A stretch of 64,000 bases of DNA from Spirosoma lacussanchae (GTDB lineage: Bacteria > Bacteroidota > Bacteroidia > Cytophagales > Spirosomataceae), in the NCBI RefSeq assembly GCF_005870035.1, contig NZ_SWJG01000003.1, positions 62,001 through 126,000 on the forward strand, given 5' to 3'. The position numbers were made by a program, and so were the translations under genes. The notes under the pieces were generated by a model, which ran no database searches, was not told the DNA's origin, and saw only the letters and a program-made list of their open reading frames with translations. Numbering within the stretch: position 1 is the first letter of the stretch; each line of letters starts with the position of its first letter. Shown one piece after another: positions 9,696-17,964 of the stretch.

Positions 9696-10304
9696 CTATT
9701 GTTTAACGTGACGACTTTGCAGCACGGCAATGATATCGTCGAGGTCTATGTTTTTCTGTTCCAGCAGCACCAGAAAATGGAAGAGCAGATCGGCCGCTTC
9801 GCCCTTGAAGAGGTGGTCGTTATTGTCTTTAGCCTCAATGACCAGCTCTACAGCCTCTTCGCCTACCTTTTGCGCAATCTTGTTGACGCCTTTTCGGAAC
9901 AGCGACGCCGTATACGACCCATCGGCCGGATTGACTTTCCGGTCGTGGATGATGTGCTGCAGGTAATTGAGAAACTGGCCCTGCCCTTTGTTGACTTCAT
10001 CAAAGCAGGTGTCGGCACCCGTGTGGCAGGTTGGCCCGGCGGGGTGAACCTTGATCAGGAGCGTATCGCCGTCGCAGTCGATCCGTATCTCCCGCACGTG
10101 CAGAAAGTTATTCGACGTTTCGCCTTTGGTCCAGAGCCGTTGTTTGCTGCGGCTGAAAAACGTAACGACCTGCTCGGCCAGGGTCTTTTCGTAAGCCTCG
10201 CGGTTCATGTAGCCCAGCATGAGTACGTTACCCGTATCGGCATCCTGAATCACGGCCGGAATCAGCCCATCGGTCGATTTGTCGAAGTTAATGTCGGAAT
10301 TCAT
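9696..10304 (-). CDS. hisIE: bifunctional phosphoribosyl-AMP cyclohydrolase / phosphoribosyl-ATP diphosphatase
   Basis: 202-residue fusion enzyme for steps two and three of histidine synthesis. The HisI half carries SRSKQRLWTKGETSNN and the metal-binding segment CDGDTLLIKVHPAGPTCHTG. The HisE half carries SLFRKGVNKIAQKVGEEAVE. The ATG at 10304 is chosen because the HisI homology begins a few residues later; an in-frame extension upstream would run over the trpA stop. It is the last gene of the trp operon, 17 bases after trpA, with no other his gene in the window. That is an unusual place, but both pathways consume PRPP, so co-transcription is plausible. Confidence 0.95.
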   Translation of the reverse strand: MNSDINFDKSTDGLIPAVIQDADTGNVLMLGYMNREAYEKTLAEQVVTFFSRSKQRLWTKGETSNNFLHVREIRIDCDGDTLLIKVHPAGPTCHTGADTCFDEVNKGQGQFLNYLQHIIHDRKVNPADGSYTASLFRKGVNKIAQKVGEEAVELVIEAKDNNDHLFKGEAADLLFHFLVLLEQKNIDLDDIIAVLQSRHVKQ

Positions 10305-10321
10305 ACTGCAAAGGTAGGGGC

Positions 10322-11113
10322 TTAGGATCGAATCGTCCCTACAAAGGCACGGATGCTCTCGGGTGAGGTGCCATGATCCTGCAGATGGCGAATAAAGGCA
10401 CTCCCCACAATGGCGCCGTTGGCGTACTGACAAGCCGTATCGAAGGTCTCGTGGTCGTTGATCCCGAATCCGATCAGGCGGGGGTTGCGCAGCTGCATGG
10501 CGCGAATCCGGTCAAAATAGGCCCGCATCGGTTCACTGATGCCTTTGGTCGAGCCCGTAATGCTGGCTGAGGAGACCATGTAGATAAACCCGTCAGATTC
10601 GGCGTCGATGTGCCGGATGCGCTCATCTGAAGTCTGGGGCGTAATCAGATTCACGTTCAGAATACCGTAGGCTCGGAAGGTCTCGGCATATTCGGCCAGA
10701 AACAGGTCGAGCGGCAGGTCGGGCAGGATAACACCATCGACACCTACCGCGCGGCATTGCTGGCAGAAGTTCTCGACCCCAAACTGAAGCACCGGGTTAA
10801 TGTAGCCCATGAGCAGAATGGGCACCGAAATCTCCTGGCGGCAACTGGCCAGCTGCGCGAACAACGTCCTGAGCGACATGCCGTTCTCAAGCGCTTTCCC
10901 GTTGCTCTGCTGGATGGTTTCGCCATCGGCAACGGGGTCGGAATAGGGCATGCCAATCTCGACCAGATCGACGCCGGCAGCCTGCAAGCCGCGCAGTATG
11001 GTCAGGGTATCGTCGAGGTTGGGGAAGCCAGCGGTAAAATAAACGTTCAGCAGTCGGTCGCCTTTCTGGGCAAAGAGGTCGGTTATCCGGTTTCGGGTAA
11101 TGGAACTGGTCAT
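10322..11113 (-). CDS. trpA: tryptophan synthase alpha subunit
   Basis: Cleaves indole-3-glycerol phosphate to indole and glyceraldehyde-3-phosphate, passing indole to TrpB. The 263-residue length is normal. The catalytic pair is visible in EIGMPYSDPVADGE (Glu general base, then the conserved Asp), and the phosphate-binding GFGIND region follows near the C-terminus. It is separated from trpB by 172 bases that contain a striking set of inverted repeats, whereas most other junctions in the operon are tight. Confidence 0.97.
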   Translation of the reverse strand: MTSSITRNRITDLFAQKGDRLLNVYFTAGFPNLDDTLTILRGLQAAGVDLVEIGMPYSDPVADGETIQQSNGKALENGMSLRTLFAQLASCRQEISVPILLMGYINPVLQFGVENFCQQCRAVGVDGVILPDLPLDLFLAEYAETFRAYGILNVNLITPQTSDERIRHIDAESDGFIYMVSSASITGSTKGISEPMRAYFDRIRAMQLRNPRLIGFGINDHETFDTACQYANGAIVGSAFIRHLQDHGTSPESIRAFVGTIRS

Positions 11114-11193
11114 GGCAAGTCGTTAAACAGTCATCAGTAGGCGGGCGAAGCGGTCAGGTACAGTCGCCTGTGTGGGGCTTTTCCCGGCCCGTA

Positions 11194-11279
11194 GTCGCAG
11201 ACCCGGGCCGGGGCTTTGGTTTTGTCTGCCCAAACCACTGTCTGGGTCTGCGACCACGGACAGGGTTTGGGCAGACAAA
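11194..11279. repeat. interleaved inverted repeats between trpB and trpA
   Basis: Two perfect inverted repeats are interleaved. GTCGCAGACCC (11194-11204) pairs with GGGTCTGCGAC (11244-11254). TTTGTCTGCCCAAACC (11221-11236) pairs with GGTTTGGGCAGACAAA (11264-11279). The order a-b-a'-b' is that of a pseudoknot or of two mutually exclusive hairpins. The element lies in transcribed RNA between trpB and trpA. Confidence 0.75.
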
Positions 11280-11285
11280 GCCAAC

Positions 11286-12485
11286 TCACAAATATTTCGA
11301 ATAGGTGCTCAGGTCTTTGTCGCCCCGGCCCGACAGGCAAACCACGACCACGTCGGTGGGGGTAAGGCCCATTTTGGGAAGGGCTGCCAGCGCGTGGGCG
11401 GTTTCGATGGCGGGAATGATGCCTTCGAGTTTGCTGAGGTTGAAGCCAGCCTGCATGGCGTCATCGTCGGTAATGGCGTAGAAATCGCCCCGGCCCGTGT
11501 CGAACAGGTGAGCGTGGAGCGGGCCAATGCCAGGATAGTCGAGCCCCGCCGAAATGGAATAGGGTTCGGTAACCTGTCCGTCTTCGGTTTGCATCAGAAT
11601 GGTCCGGCTGCCGTGCAGTACGCCCGGTTTGCCGAGCGCTGTGGTCGCAGCCGAATGGCCCGACGATACGCCCAGTCCGGCGGCTTCGGTAGCTACCAGC
11701 CGTACGGCCGGTTCGTTCAGGAAGTGGTAGAACGCGCCAGCTGCATTGCTGCCGCCCCCTACGCAGGCCACTACATAATCGGGATTCTCACGACCCGTTT
11801 TGGCAAACAGCTGCTTCCGGATCTCTTCCGAGATAACCGACTGAAAGCGCGCAACCATATCGGGGTACGGGTGGGGGCCAACGACCGAGCCGATGATGTA
11901 ATGGGTATCGACGGGGTTGTTGATCCAGTGGCGCATGGCCTCGTTGGTCGCATCTTTGAGCGTCTGGCTCCCCGAGGTAGCAGGCCGCACTTCGGCGCCC
12001 AGCATCCGCATCCGGTCAACGTTCGGTTTTTGCCGCTCCATGTCGATGCTGCCCATGTAAACGATGCATTCCAGCCCCATCAGCGCGCAGACCGTTGCCG
12101 TTGCCACGCCATGCTGACCGGCCCCGGTTTCGGCCACGATTCGTTTTTTGCCGAGCCGCTGCGCCACCAGGATCTGCCCAATGGTATTGTTGATCTTGTG
12201 AGCGCCCGTATGGCAAAGGTCTTCGCGTTTGAGGTAAACCGTAGCGCCGACCTGCTCCGACAGCCGCCTGGCCAGAAACAGGGGCGTTGGGCGACCCACG
12301 TAATCTTCGAGTAACTGCTGAAATTCGGCCTGAAATGCGGGATCGGCCATGATCTGCAGGTAGCTCTGCCGCAGTTCTTCAACGTTCGGGTAGAGCATTT
12401 CCGGAATGAACGCCCCGCCGAAGCGGCCGTAAAAACCTTTATCAGTAACGGCAAACGAGGTTTGCGGTTCGAGGGTAGATTGCAT
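11286..12485 (-). CDS. trpB: tryptophan synthase beta subunit
   Basis: PLP enzyme that condenses indole with serine to make tryptophan. It has 399 residues. The PLP-binding lysine lies in KREDLCHTGAHKINN, and the phosphate-binding glycine loop is GGGSNAAG. It belongs to the standard TrpB1 type that partners TrpA. Upstream, in place of a direct junction with trpF, there is a two-gene insertion (DUF6934 and a small ORF) plus a 97-base spacer with a GGCCGAT/ATCGGCC hairpin at 12520-12534. Confidence 0.97.
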   Translation of the reverse strand: MQSTLEPQTSFAVTDKGFYGRFGGAFIPEMLYPNVEELRQSYLQIMADPAFQAEFQQLLEDYVGRPTPLFLARRLSEQVGATVYLKREDLCHTGAHKINNTIGQILVAQRLGKKRIVAETGAGQHGVATATVCALMGLECIVYMGSIDMERQKPNVDRMRMLGAEVRPATSGSQTLKDATNEAMRHWINNPVDTHYIIGSVVGPHPYPDMVARFQSVISEEIRKQLFAKTGRENPDYVVACVGGGSNAAGAFYHFLNEPAVRLVATEAAGLGVSSGHSAATTALGKPGVLHGSRTILMQTEDGQVTEPYSISAGLDYPGIGPLHAHLFDTGRGDFYAITDDDAMQAGFNLSKLEGIIPAIETAHALAALPKMGLTPTDVVVVCLSGRGDKDLSTYSKYL

Positions 12486-12582
12486 CGTTGACTAAAATTA
12501 GCGGGCTCCTGCGGGTGAAGGCCGATAATCGGCCATGTGGTCTATGCGGTTGAGGAGGCCCGGAGTGGCTTACGTTTTCTGG

Positions 12583-12753
12583 CTACTGGTTGCCCTGGCG
12601 GTCGCGGAGAATGGCCGACAGGTCAGCCTCTTTCAGGCTTTCCCGAGCCTGCTCCACCTTTTTGTCGACAAAGGCTTGTACGGTAGGGTGAAGCTTATCA
12701 GGAATGGGTGGTACAGAGAATTTCTCTGCTGTTGTTTCCTCAGACGTTTTCAT
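12583..12753 (-). CDS. small acidic/basic mixed-charge protein, partner of the DUF6934 gene
   Basis: 56-residue hypothetical protein starting MKTSEETTAEKF and ending in a charged helical stretch (VDKKVEQARESLKEADLSAILRDRQ). The ATG at 12753 follows the stop codon of the DUF6934 gene by four bases, so the two are almost surely translated together. A longer frame opening at 12867 would overlap the upstream gene and is rejected. I do not recognise a domain. The arrangement of a DUF6934 protein followed by a very short charged protein resembles a two-gene addiction or defence module, but no such function is shown. Confidence 0.6.
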   Translation of the reverse strand: MKTSEETTAEKFSVPPIPDKLHPTVQAFVDKKVEQARESLKEADLSAILRDRQGNQ

Positions 12754-12757
12754 AAGC

Positions 12758-13198
12758 CTATTGATTTCGTTGAAACAGAAAACCAACGTACTGATGTCCT
12801 TTGACGAAAGGTTCGTATTGCTGGTCGTTCCGTTTTCCATAAATGGTGAACAACCGCTGAGCCTCATCGAGTTCTCTTGTTATCAGAATCCGATAAAGAC
12901 GAGTTCGCTTATCATCACTCCCCTGGACATAAATCAGTTTGTCTGGATACTGGTCTGAAAAGGCCAGCATGGTTTGAATAACGGTGGCCATCACCTGATT
13001 TATATCCTGATTATTAGTCGTAACATCATCGGCGAGGCTCCCGTCAGCCTGCACATCTACAAGGGCAAGATTATAAACGGAGCTACTGATAGGGGAGTAG
13101 ATGACAAGCTTTGTAACAATTTTACTGTCACTTACACTGTAGAAGCTGTAATAGAGCCCCTGGTTACGGCTGCTAAACGGATAGGCGGGTTCGTTCAT
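12758..13198 (-). CDS. DUF6934 family protein
   Basis: 146 residues. The pattern YNLALVDV ... NNQDINQVMATVIQTM ... YPDKLIYVQGSD ... RTRLYRILITRELDE ... YGKRNDQQYEPFVKG matches what I recall of DUF6934, a Bacteroidota family without assigned function. The segment from about 12700 to 13200 is clearly richer in A+T than the trp genes on either side, which suggests later arrival. It sits between trpF and trpB on the operon strand, 35 bases after trpF, so it would be transcribed with the tryptophan genes. Confidence 0.7.
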   Translation of the reverse strand: MNEPAYPFSSRNQGLYYSFYSVSDSKIVTKLVIYSPISSSVYNLALVDVQADGSLADDVTTNNQDINQVMATVIQTMLAFSDQYPDKLIYVQGSDDKRTRLYRILITRELDEAQRLFTIYGKRNDQQYEPFVKGHQYVGFLFQRNQ

Positions 13199-13233
13199 GC
13201 CGGCAAATATACTTTTGTCGGCATTGGGTAGCG

Positions 13234-13872
13234 CTAAACTTCTTCCTCTACGGGTCTTAGCCGGTCAATCAGTTCTTTTACCTGCGCCACGTCTTTGATG
13301 CCGGGGGCGATTTCAACCTGGCTATTGACATCAACACCGTACAGCTTCATGCCTTTCAGCGCATCCAGCTGGTCGAGGTTGTGCAGGCCGATGCCTCCGC
13401 TGATGAAAAACGGCTTTTCGTTGTCGTAGCGGCTCAGGATACTCCAGTCGAAGGTATGTCCGTTGCCGCCGGGCTGATCGCCTTTGGCATCGAACAGAAA
13501 AAAGTCGCACTGGGCTTTGTAGTTGTTCAGCATCGAGAAGTTGAACGACCCATCGACCCGAAAAGCCTTGATCAGGCTGATGCCCCGGTTGCGCAGGCTC
13601 CGGCAGTACTCCGGCGTTTCGTTGCCGTGGAGCTGTACGTACTGGAAGTCATATTTCTTAACCGTTCGCAGAATGAAGTCCGGACTGGCGTTGACAAAGA
13701 CGCCTACTTTCCGGATCGAGCGGGGCAGTTCTTTCACCACCGTCTCGTCCAGCGTATCGCCCACGAAGCGGGGCGACTGATCGTAGAAAATAAACCCGAT
13801 AAAGTCGGGACCAAGGGCGGCAACCTCACGGAGATTGTCGGCATCGCGCAGACCGCACACTTTGATTTTCAT
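13234..13872 (-). CDS. trpF: phosphoribosylanthranilate isomerase
   Basis: Third enzyme activity of the tryptophan pathway, an Amadori rearrangement of phosphoribosylanthranilate. It has 212 residues with the N-terminal KVCGLRD (catalytic Cys), the beta-strand motif FIGFIFYDQSPR and the C-terminal GVDVNSQVE phosphate site. It is a stand-alone TrpF, not fused to TrpC as in enterobacteria. It begins 12 bases after trpC, consistent with a tight operon. Confidence 0.95.
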   Translation of the reverse strand: MKIKVCGLRDADNLREVAALGPDFIGFIFYDQSPRFVGDTLDETVVKELPRSIRKVGVFVNASPDFILRTVKKYDFQYVQLHGNETPEYCRSLRNRGISLIKAFRVDGSFNFSMLNNYKAQCDFFLFDAKGDQPGGNGHTFDWSILSRYDNEKPFFISGGIGLHNLDQLDALKGMKLYGVDVNSQVEIAPGIKDVAQVKELIDRLRPVEEEV

Positions 13873-13884
13873 GGTAGAAACGAG

Positions 13885-14694
13885 TTAGATGGGTACAGCA
13901 GACGTTAACGTATATTGATGAATAAGTGTGGCCAGCGCAGCCGCCGGGTCCGTGGTTTTCATAAAAGCTTCGCCGATCAGGAATCCGTCGAACCCGGCCC
14001 GGAACAGCGTTCGCATGGTTTGAGCATCGTGCAGGCCACTTTCGGTGATTTTGGCGAACGTATCCGGAATCCGTTCCACGAGCCGCAGCGAGGTCTCGAC
14101 CGATGTCTCGAAGGTTTTCAGGTTTCGATTGTTGACGCCTACCAGATCGACGGTATGCGTCAGCGAACGGTCCAGCTCGTCTTCGTCGTGTACTTCCAGC
14201 AATACCTGTAAACCCAGATCCTGCGCCTGCATGCTGAGGGTAGATACCTCGTCGGGCGTCAGGCAGGCCGCGATCAGCAGGACCAGGTCGGCTCCCCAGG
14301 CTTTGGCTTCGAGGAGCTGGTAAGTATCGACAATAAAGTCTTTGCGAAGAATGGGCGTGCCGGGGTTGGCGGCCCGGGCGGCCTGCAGGTCGGCGGGCGT
14401 ACCGCCAAAAAACGGCTCGTCGGTCAGTACGCTCAGTACCGCTGCGCCTGCCTGTACATAGCCCCGGGTGGTGGTGGCCACGTCGGCAGTACCGTTGATG
14501 AGGCCTTTAGAGGGAGACCGGCGTTTGAATTCGGCAATGATGCCGGTTGATCGAAAGTCCTGTACCGCATCGCGCGCCGACAGCGTGGGGCGTTTGAAGT
14601 CAGGCATCTGTTCCAGCGCCGACCGGGGTGTTTCGGCCTGCCGCTGGGCTACTTCGATTCGTTTCTGGGCAATGATTTCGTCAAGAATTGTCAT
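13885..14694 (-). CDS. trpC: indole-3-glycerol phosphate synthase
   Basis: Closes the indole ring. It has 269 residues. Catalytic motifs are FKRRSPSKG near residue 55, RKDFIVDTYQ in the middle and ITESGLHD toward the C-terminus. It starts at ATG 14694, 137 bases after the trpD stop. That spacer carries small palindromes built on CTCCCGG, the longest gap among the early genes of the operon. Confidence 0.96.
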   Translation of the reverse strand: MTILDEIIAQKRIEVAQRQAETPRSALEQMPDFKRPTLSARDAVQDFRSTGIIAEFKRRSPSKGLINGTADVATTTRGYVQAGAAVLSVLTDEPFFGGTPADLQAARAANPGTPILRKDFIVDTYQLLEAKAWGADLVLLIAACLTPDEVSTLSMQAQDLGLQVLLEVHDEDELDRSLTHTVDLVGVNNRNLKTFETSVETSLRLVERIPDTFAKITESGLHDAQTMRTLFRAGFDGFLIGEAFMKTTDPAAALATLIHQYTLTSAVPI

Positions 14695-14704
14695 CTCATA
14701 AACA

Positions 14705-14816
14705 GGCAGACCTCCCGGTCTGTCCAGCCGCTAGGCTAAGTAACTCGTTCGTATTACTATTCTGGTTCTGCTATCGAAAACTATTCGTTCGTCGTGAAAA
14801 CCTCCCGGCTCCACGA
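14705..14816. repeat. small palindromes in the trpD-trpC spacer
   Basis: CAGACC-TCCC-GGTCTG (14707-14722) is a perfect 6-bp hairpin. Around 14791-14816 GTCGTG and CACGAC flank a second ACCTCCCGG core. Both share the ACCTCCCGG core and the CAGACC arm recalls the larger repeat between trpB and trpA, which suggests a common family of short dispersed repeats. Confidence 0.4.
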
Positions 14817-14831
14817 CCCTATATACTGGTT

Positions 14832-15818
14832 CTACGCAATCAGCCGGTCAAACGCCTGCCGGGCCCGGCCACTCTCCAGCGATTCGCGGGCCATCAGGAC
14901 GCCCTCCTCGCGGGAGCTGGCCTTACCGGCGGTGAGCAACGCTATCGCCGAGTTGGCCAGAACGGCTTGGTTCTGAGCCGCTGTACCCTTGTTGTCGAGC
15001 ACATCCAGAAAGATCTGGGCCGACTCGTCGAGGGTATGTCCGCCCGCCAGCGATTCCGGGGTCAACGTGTTCATTCCCAGGTGTTCGGGTTCCAGTACCT
15101 GCTCGGCCTGGTTACTTATCATCTTGAACGCTCCCGTCAGCGAAATCTCGTCGTACCCGTCGAGGGCGTGAAGGATCGTAAACTGCTTACCCGATTGCTG
15201 ATAAAGGTACGCATAAAGTCGAGCCAATTCAAGACTAAACACCCCTACGAGCTGTTTTTGGGGTTTGGCCGGATTCACCATCGGACCGAGCACGTTGAAA
15301 AAGGTTTTTACGCCCAGGTCTTTCCGGATAGGGCCTACGTTTTTCATGGCGGGGTGAAACAGCGGAGCGTGCAGGAAACAGATACCGGCCGTCTCGATCT
15401 TGCGCTCCAGCTCGCCAACGTCGTTGGTAAACCGGTAACCCAGCCGCTCCAGCACAGTCGATGACCCGACCAGCGACGAAACGCCGTGGTTCCCGTGTTT
15501 GGCCACCCGCTGCCCGGCTCCTGCCACTACGAAGGCCGACAGGGTCGAGATGTTGAAGGTGTCCTTACCGTCGCCCCCGGTGCCGCAGAGGTCCATGGGG
15601 TCATAGGCTGCCAGGTCGACCGGCAGGCAGAGTTCCAGCATGGCGTCGCGGAAGCCTTCGAGTTCTTCCACGCGCAGGCTCCGCATCATGTAAACGGTCA
15701 GAAAGGAGGCTATCTGAGCCGTATTATAGTCGCCCCGGCTGATACCGATCAGGGTTTGCCGGGCCTGATCTTTCGAGAGCGTTTTGTACTCGAACAGGTG
15801 ATTGAGAATTGCTTTCAT
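14832..15818 (-). CDS. trpD: anthranilate phosphoribosyltransferase
   Basis: Transfers phosphoribose from PRPP to anthranilate. It has 328 residues. The PRPP/Mg site GTGGDGKDTFNIST is intact and is followed by KHGNHGVSS, which binds anthranilate in the family. The gene is not fused to trpG. It starts 66 bases after trpG; that spacer has an imperfect hairpin formed by CAATTGAGTGAATG and CATTCACTAATTG on the transcribed strand. Confidence 0.96.
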   Translation of the reverse strand: MKAILNHLFEYKTLSKDQARQTLIGISRGDYNTAQIASFLTVYMMRSLRVEELEGFRDAMLELCLPVDLAAYDPMDLCGTGGDGKDTFNISTLSAFVVAGAGQRVAKHGNHGVSSLVGSSTVLERLGYRFTNDVGELERKIETAGICFLHAPLFHPAMKNVGPIRKDLGVKTFFNVLGPMVNPAKPQKQLVGVFSLELARLYAYLYQQSGKQFTILHALDGYDEISLTGAFKMISNQAEQVLEPEHLGMNTLTPESLAGGHTLDESAQIFLDVLDNKGTAAQNQAVLANSAIALLTAGKASSREEGVLMARESLESGRARQAFDRLIA

Positions 15819-15884
15819 TTTTCAATTAGTGAATGAGTGTTTGGTCGCTGGCTTATTCGCCCATTCACTCAATTGGTCATTCGC

Positions 15885-16451
15885 TCAATGGGTTAGCCAG
15901 TTCTGGATCATTTTTACGCCGTTTTCGGTCAGTACCGATTCGGGATGAAACTGTAGACCCCGTACGTCGTAGCGCGTGTGGGCCAGAGCCATAACGCGGC
16001 CGTTTTCGTCGATGGCGGTGGTGCGCAGGTCGGCGGGCATCGACGCCGGAACAACCGTCCAGGAATGGTAGCGGCCTACGGTCAGCTCGGCGGGGATGCC
16101 GGCAAAGAGTCGTTCGGCGGTGTCGGTCACGGTGGCCCGGTGCGCCACGCCATGCAGCACGTCGCCCAGGTTTTCGAGCGTGGCGCCATACACTTCGCCG
16201 ATGCCCTGGTGGCCCAGGCAGATGCCCAGGATGCTTTTCGTAGGGCCGTGTTCCCGAACCAGGTCCTGCATGATACCCGCTTCGGACGGGATACCCGGCC
16301 CCGGCGAGAGCATGATTTTGTCGTACTGACCAACAGCCTCAACGGTCAGTTTGTCGTTCCTGACCACATCGGGCCGGTATCCCAGTTCCCGCAGGATGTA
16401 AACCAGGTTGTAGGTGAACGAGTCGTAATTATCCAAAACTAAGAGTTTCAT
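15885..16451 (-). CDS. trpG: anthranilate synthase component II (glutamine amidotransferase)
   Basis: Supplies ammonia from glutamine to TrpE. It has 188 residues. The class-I amidotransferase triad is visible: Cys in GICLGHQ, and His and Glu in GLQFHPESV. The start at 16451 is set by the N-terminal MKLLVLDNYDSFTYN, conserved in the family, and by a four-base ATGA overlap with the end of trpE, typical of translational coupling between the two subunits of one enzyme. Confidence 0.96.
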   Translation of the reverse strand: MKLLVLDNYDSFTYNLVYILRELGYRPDVVRNDKLTVEAVGQYDKIMLSPGPGIPSEAGIMQDLVREHGPTKSILGICLGHQGIGEVYGATLENLGDVLHGVAHRATVTDTAERLFAGIPAELTVGRYHSWTVVPASMPADLRTTAIDENGRVMALAHTRYDVRGLQFHPESVLTENGVKMIQNWLTH

Positions 16452-17890
16452 AAGGATTTTGCCTGTTCGATGGCCATCCGGAGGGCAGCCAGTTTGTTGT
16501 GTACTTCCTGCACTTCGCTCTCTACGACTGACTTGGCCACCACACCGGCCCCCGCCTGGTAATAGAGCGTATTGTCTTTGCTCATGAACGTGCGGATCAT
16601 GATACAATGGTTGAACTCACCGTCGAAACCCATGTAGCCGATGCTGCCCGAATAGAACGACCGGCTCAGGTTTTCGTAGCGGTCGATGAGCCGCATGGCC
16701 ATGTGTTTCGGCGCGCCCGAGAGCGTACCGGCGGGGAAGGTTTCGGCCACGATCTGTAGCGGGTCGGCCGTTTCGGTCAGGTCGCCGACTACTTTCGAGA
16801 CGAGGTGGATGACGTGGGAGTAGTACTGAACCTCCTTGAAGGTTTCGACTTTTACCACGTCGCAGTTGCGGCTAAGGTCGTTACGGGCCAGGTCGACCAG
16901 CATCACGTGCTCGGCCGATTCTTTGGGGTCGTCGTAGAGTTTCTGAGCCAGTTCCGCATCGTGCGCATCGTCGCCGGTGCGCCGGAAGGTGCCGGCAATG
17001 GGGTAGATGGTGGCTTTGCGGTCTTTCACCACAATCTGCGACTCGGGCGATGAACCGAAGAGTTTGTAGTTGCCGTAGTCGAAGTAAAACAGATACGGCG
17101 AGGGGTTGAGCGACCGCAGCGACCGGTACACGTTGAACTCATCGCCCACGAACGGCATCTCGAACCGGCGCGACAGTACGATCTGGAACACGTCGCCCCG
17201 CTGGCAGTGGTCTTTCCCTTTCTGCACCACGCCCCGGAACTCATCGTCCGTAAAGTTAGACTGTTCGGGCCCGGCCGGGCTAAACGAATAGGTTGGGTAG
17301 TTGCGGCCCGTAATCAGGTCGCCGATGTCGTTGAGGGTAGAGGTCTCGGGTTCTGCTTCGTTAGCCTGCAGGTAGCTGTGTTCGAAAAGGTATAGCTCGT
17401 CTTTGAAATGGTTGATGGCGATAACGTACCGATACACCGCAAAAACGGCCGCCGGAATCTGGTTTTCGGCCGGAACGGGGGCCTGTAGCCGGATGTCTTC
17501 GAAACTTTGTACGGCCGGGTAACCGAAGTAGCCGAACAGCCCATTGGTGATGAACGAAAACGGCAGCTTCTCATGCTGAAAGCTGTCTTTGAACTGCTGC
17601 AGGGCCGTGAGCATGTCGGCCGACTCGACCGTACGAACCTGCTCCGACTGGCCGGGGAGCTGAACCGTCAGCTGCTGCCCTTCGTACGAGAACCGCGCTA
17701 CCGGGTCGAAGGCGATGTAGGAGAAGGAGTTGTCGTTCCCGTGGTAGTCGGAACTTTCGAGCAGGATGCTGTTCAGAAACCGATCGCGGATACGGAGGTA
17801 GATGCTGACGGGGGTAATGATGTCGGCCAGCATCCGCTTGTATCGGGTCACTACACGGTAGGTAGTTGCTGGCGGGGCGGAAAGGGTCAT
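16448..17890 (-). CDS. trpE: anthranilate synthase component I
   Basis: First committed enzyme of tryptophan synthesis, making anthranilate from chorismate. It has 480 residues. The tryptophan feedback-binding motif LLESS is present near residue 44, so the enzyme is probably inhibited by tryptophan. The chorismate-binding C-terminal half has IAGTFRRTGDD, LVDLARNDLSRNCDV and GTLSGAPK. Expression is probably set by the attenuator described just upstream. The start at 17890 lies 38 bases after the terminator T run. Confidence 0.97.
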   Translation of the reverse strand: MTLSAPPATTYRVVTRYKRMLADIITPVSIYLRIRDRFLNSILLESSDYHGNDNSFSYIAFDPVARFSYEGQQLTVQLPGQSEQVRTVESADMLTALQQFKDSFQHEKLPFSFITNGLFGYFGYPAVQSFEDIRLQAPVPAENQIPAAVFAVYRYVIAINHFKDELYLFEHSYLQANEAEPETSTLNDIGDLITGRNYPTYSFSPAGPEQSNFTDDEFRGVVQKGKDHCQRGDVFQIVLSRRFEMPFVGDEFNVYRSLRSLNPSPYLFYFDYGNYKLFGSSPESQIVVKDRKATIYPIAGTFRRTGDDAHDAELAQKLYDDPKESAEHVMLVDLARNDLSRNCDVVKVETFKEVQYYSHVIHLVSKVVGDLTETADPLQIVAETFPAGTLSGAPKHMAMRLIDRYENLSRSFYSGSIGYMGFDGEFNHCIMIRTFMSKDNTLYYQAGAGVVAKSVVESEVQEVHNKLAALRMAIEQAKSL

Positions 17891-17928
17891 TGTAGCGTTG
17901 TTAAGAGTGATTCGTTAGCGATTAGGAC

Positions 17929-17964
17929 AAAAAAATAAGGCTCACCGGGATGACGGTGAGCCTT
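17929..17964 (-). terminator. attenuator terminator in the trp leader
   Basis: On the trpE strand AAGGCTCACCG (17964-17954) and CGGTGAGCCTT (17947-17937) form an 11-bp perfect stem with a six-base loop TCATCC. It is followed by A and seven T residues (17935-17929). This is a strong intrinsic terminator placed before trpE rather than after a gene. Confidence 0.9.

Noticed and set aside
10305..10433. N-terminal extension of hisIE to an upstream ATG
   Set aside because: It would overlap the trpA end, and the added residues show no similarity to HisI proteins.
11172..12314. Long plus-strand frame opposite trpB
   Set aside because: Antisense to a highly conserved gene and without any recognisable motif.
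12754..12867. Longer start for the small ORF next to DUF6934
   Set aside because: It would overlap the end of the DUF6934 gene; the ATG at 12753, four bases after the stop, gives the usual coupled layout.
15819..15884. CATTCACTCAAT / CATTCGCTCAAT repeats in the trpD-trpG spacer as a CRISPR-like or satellite array
   Set aside because: Only two short imperfect copies; they fit a simple intercistronic hairpin.
17929..17964. Hairpin before trpE as an ordinary terminator for the tRNA-Pro transcript
   Set aside because: Possible in part, but the Trp-rich leader frame and the exact 9-base complement to the leader end make attenuation the better explanation.
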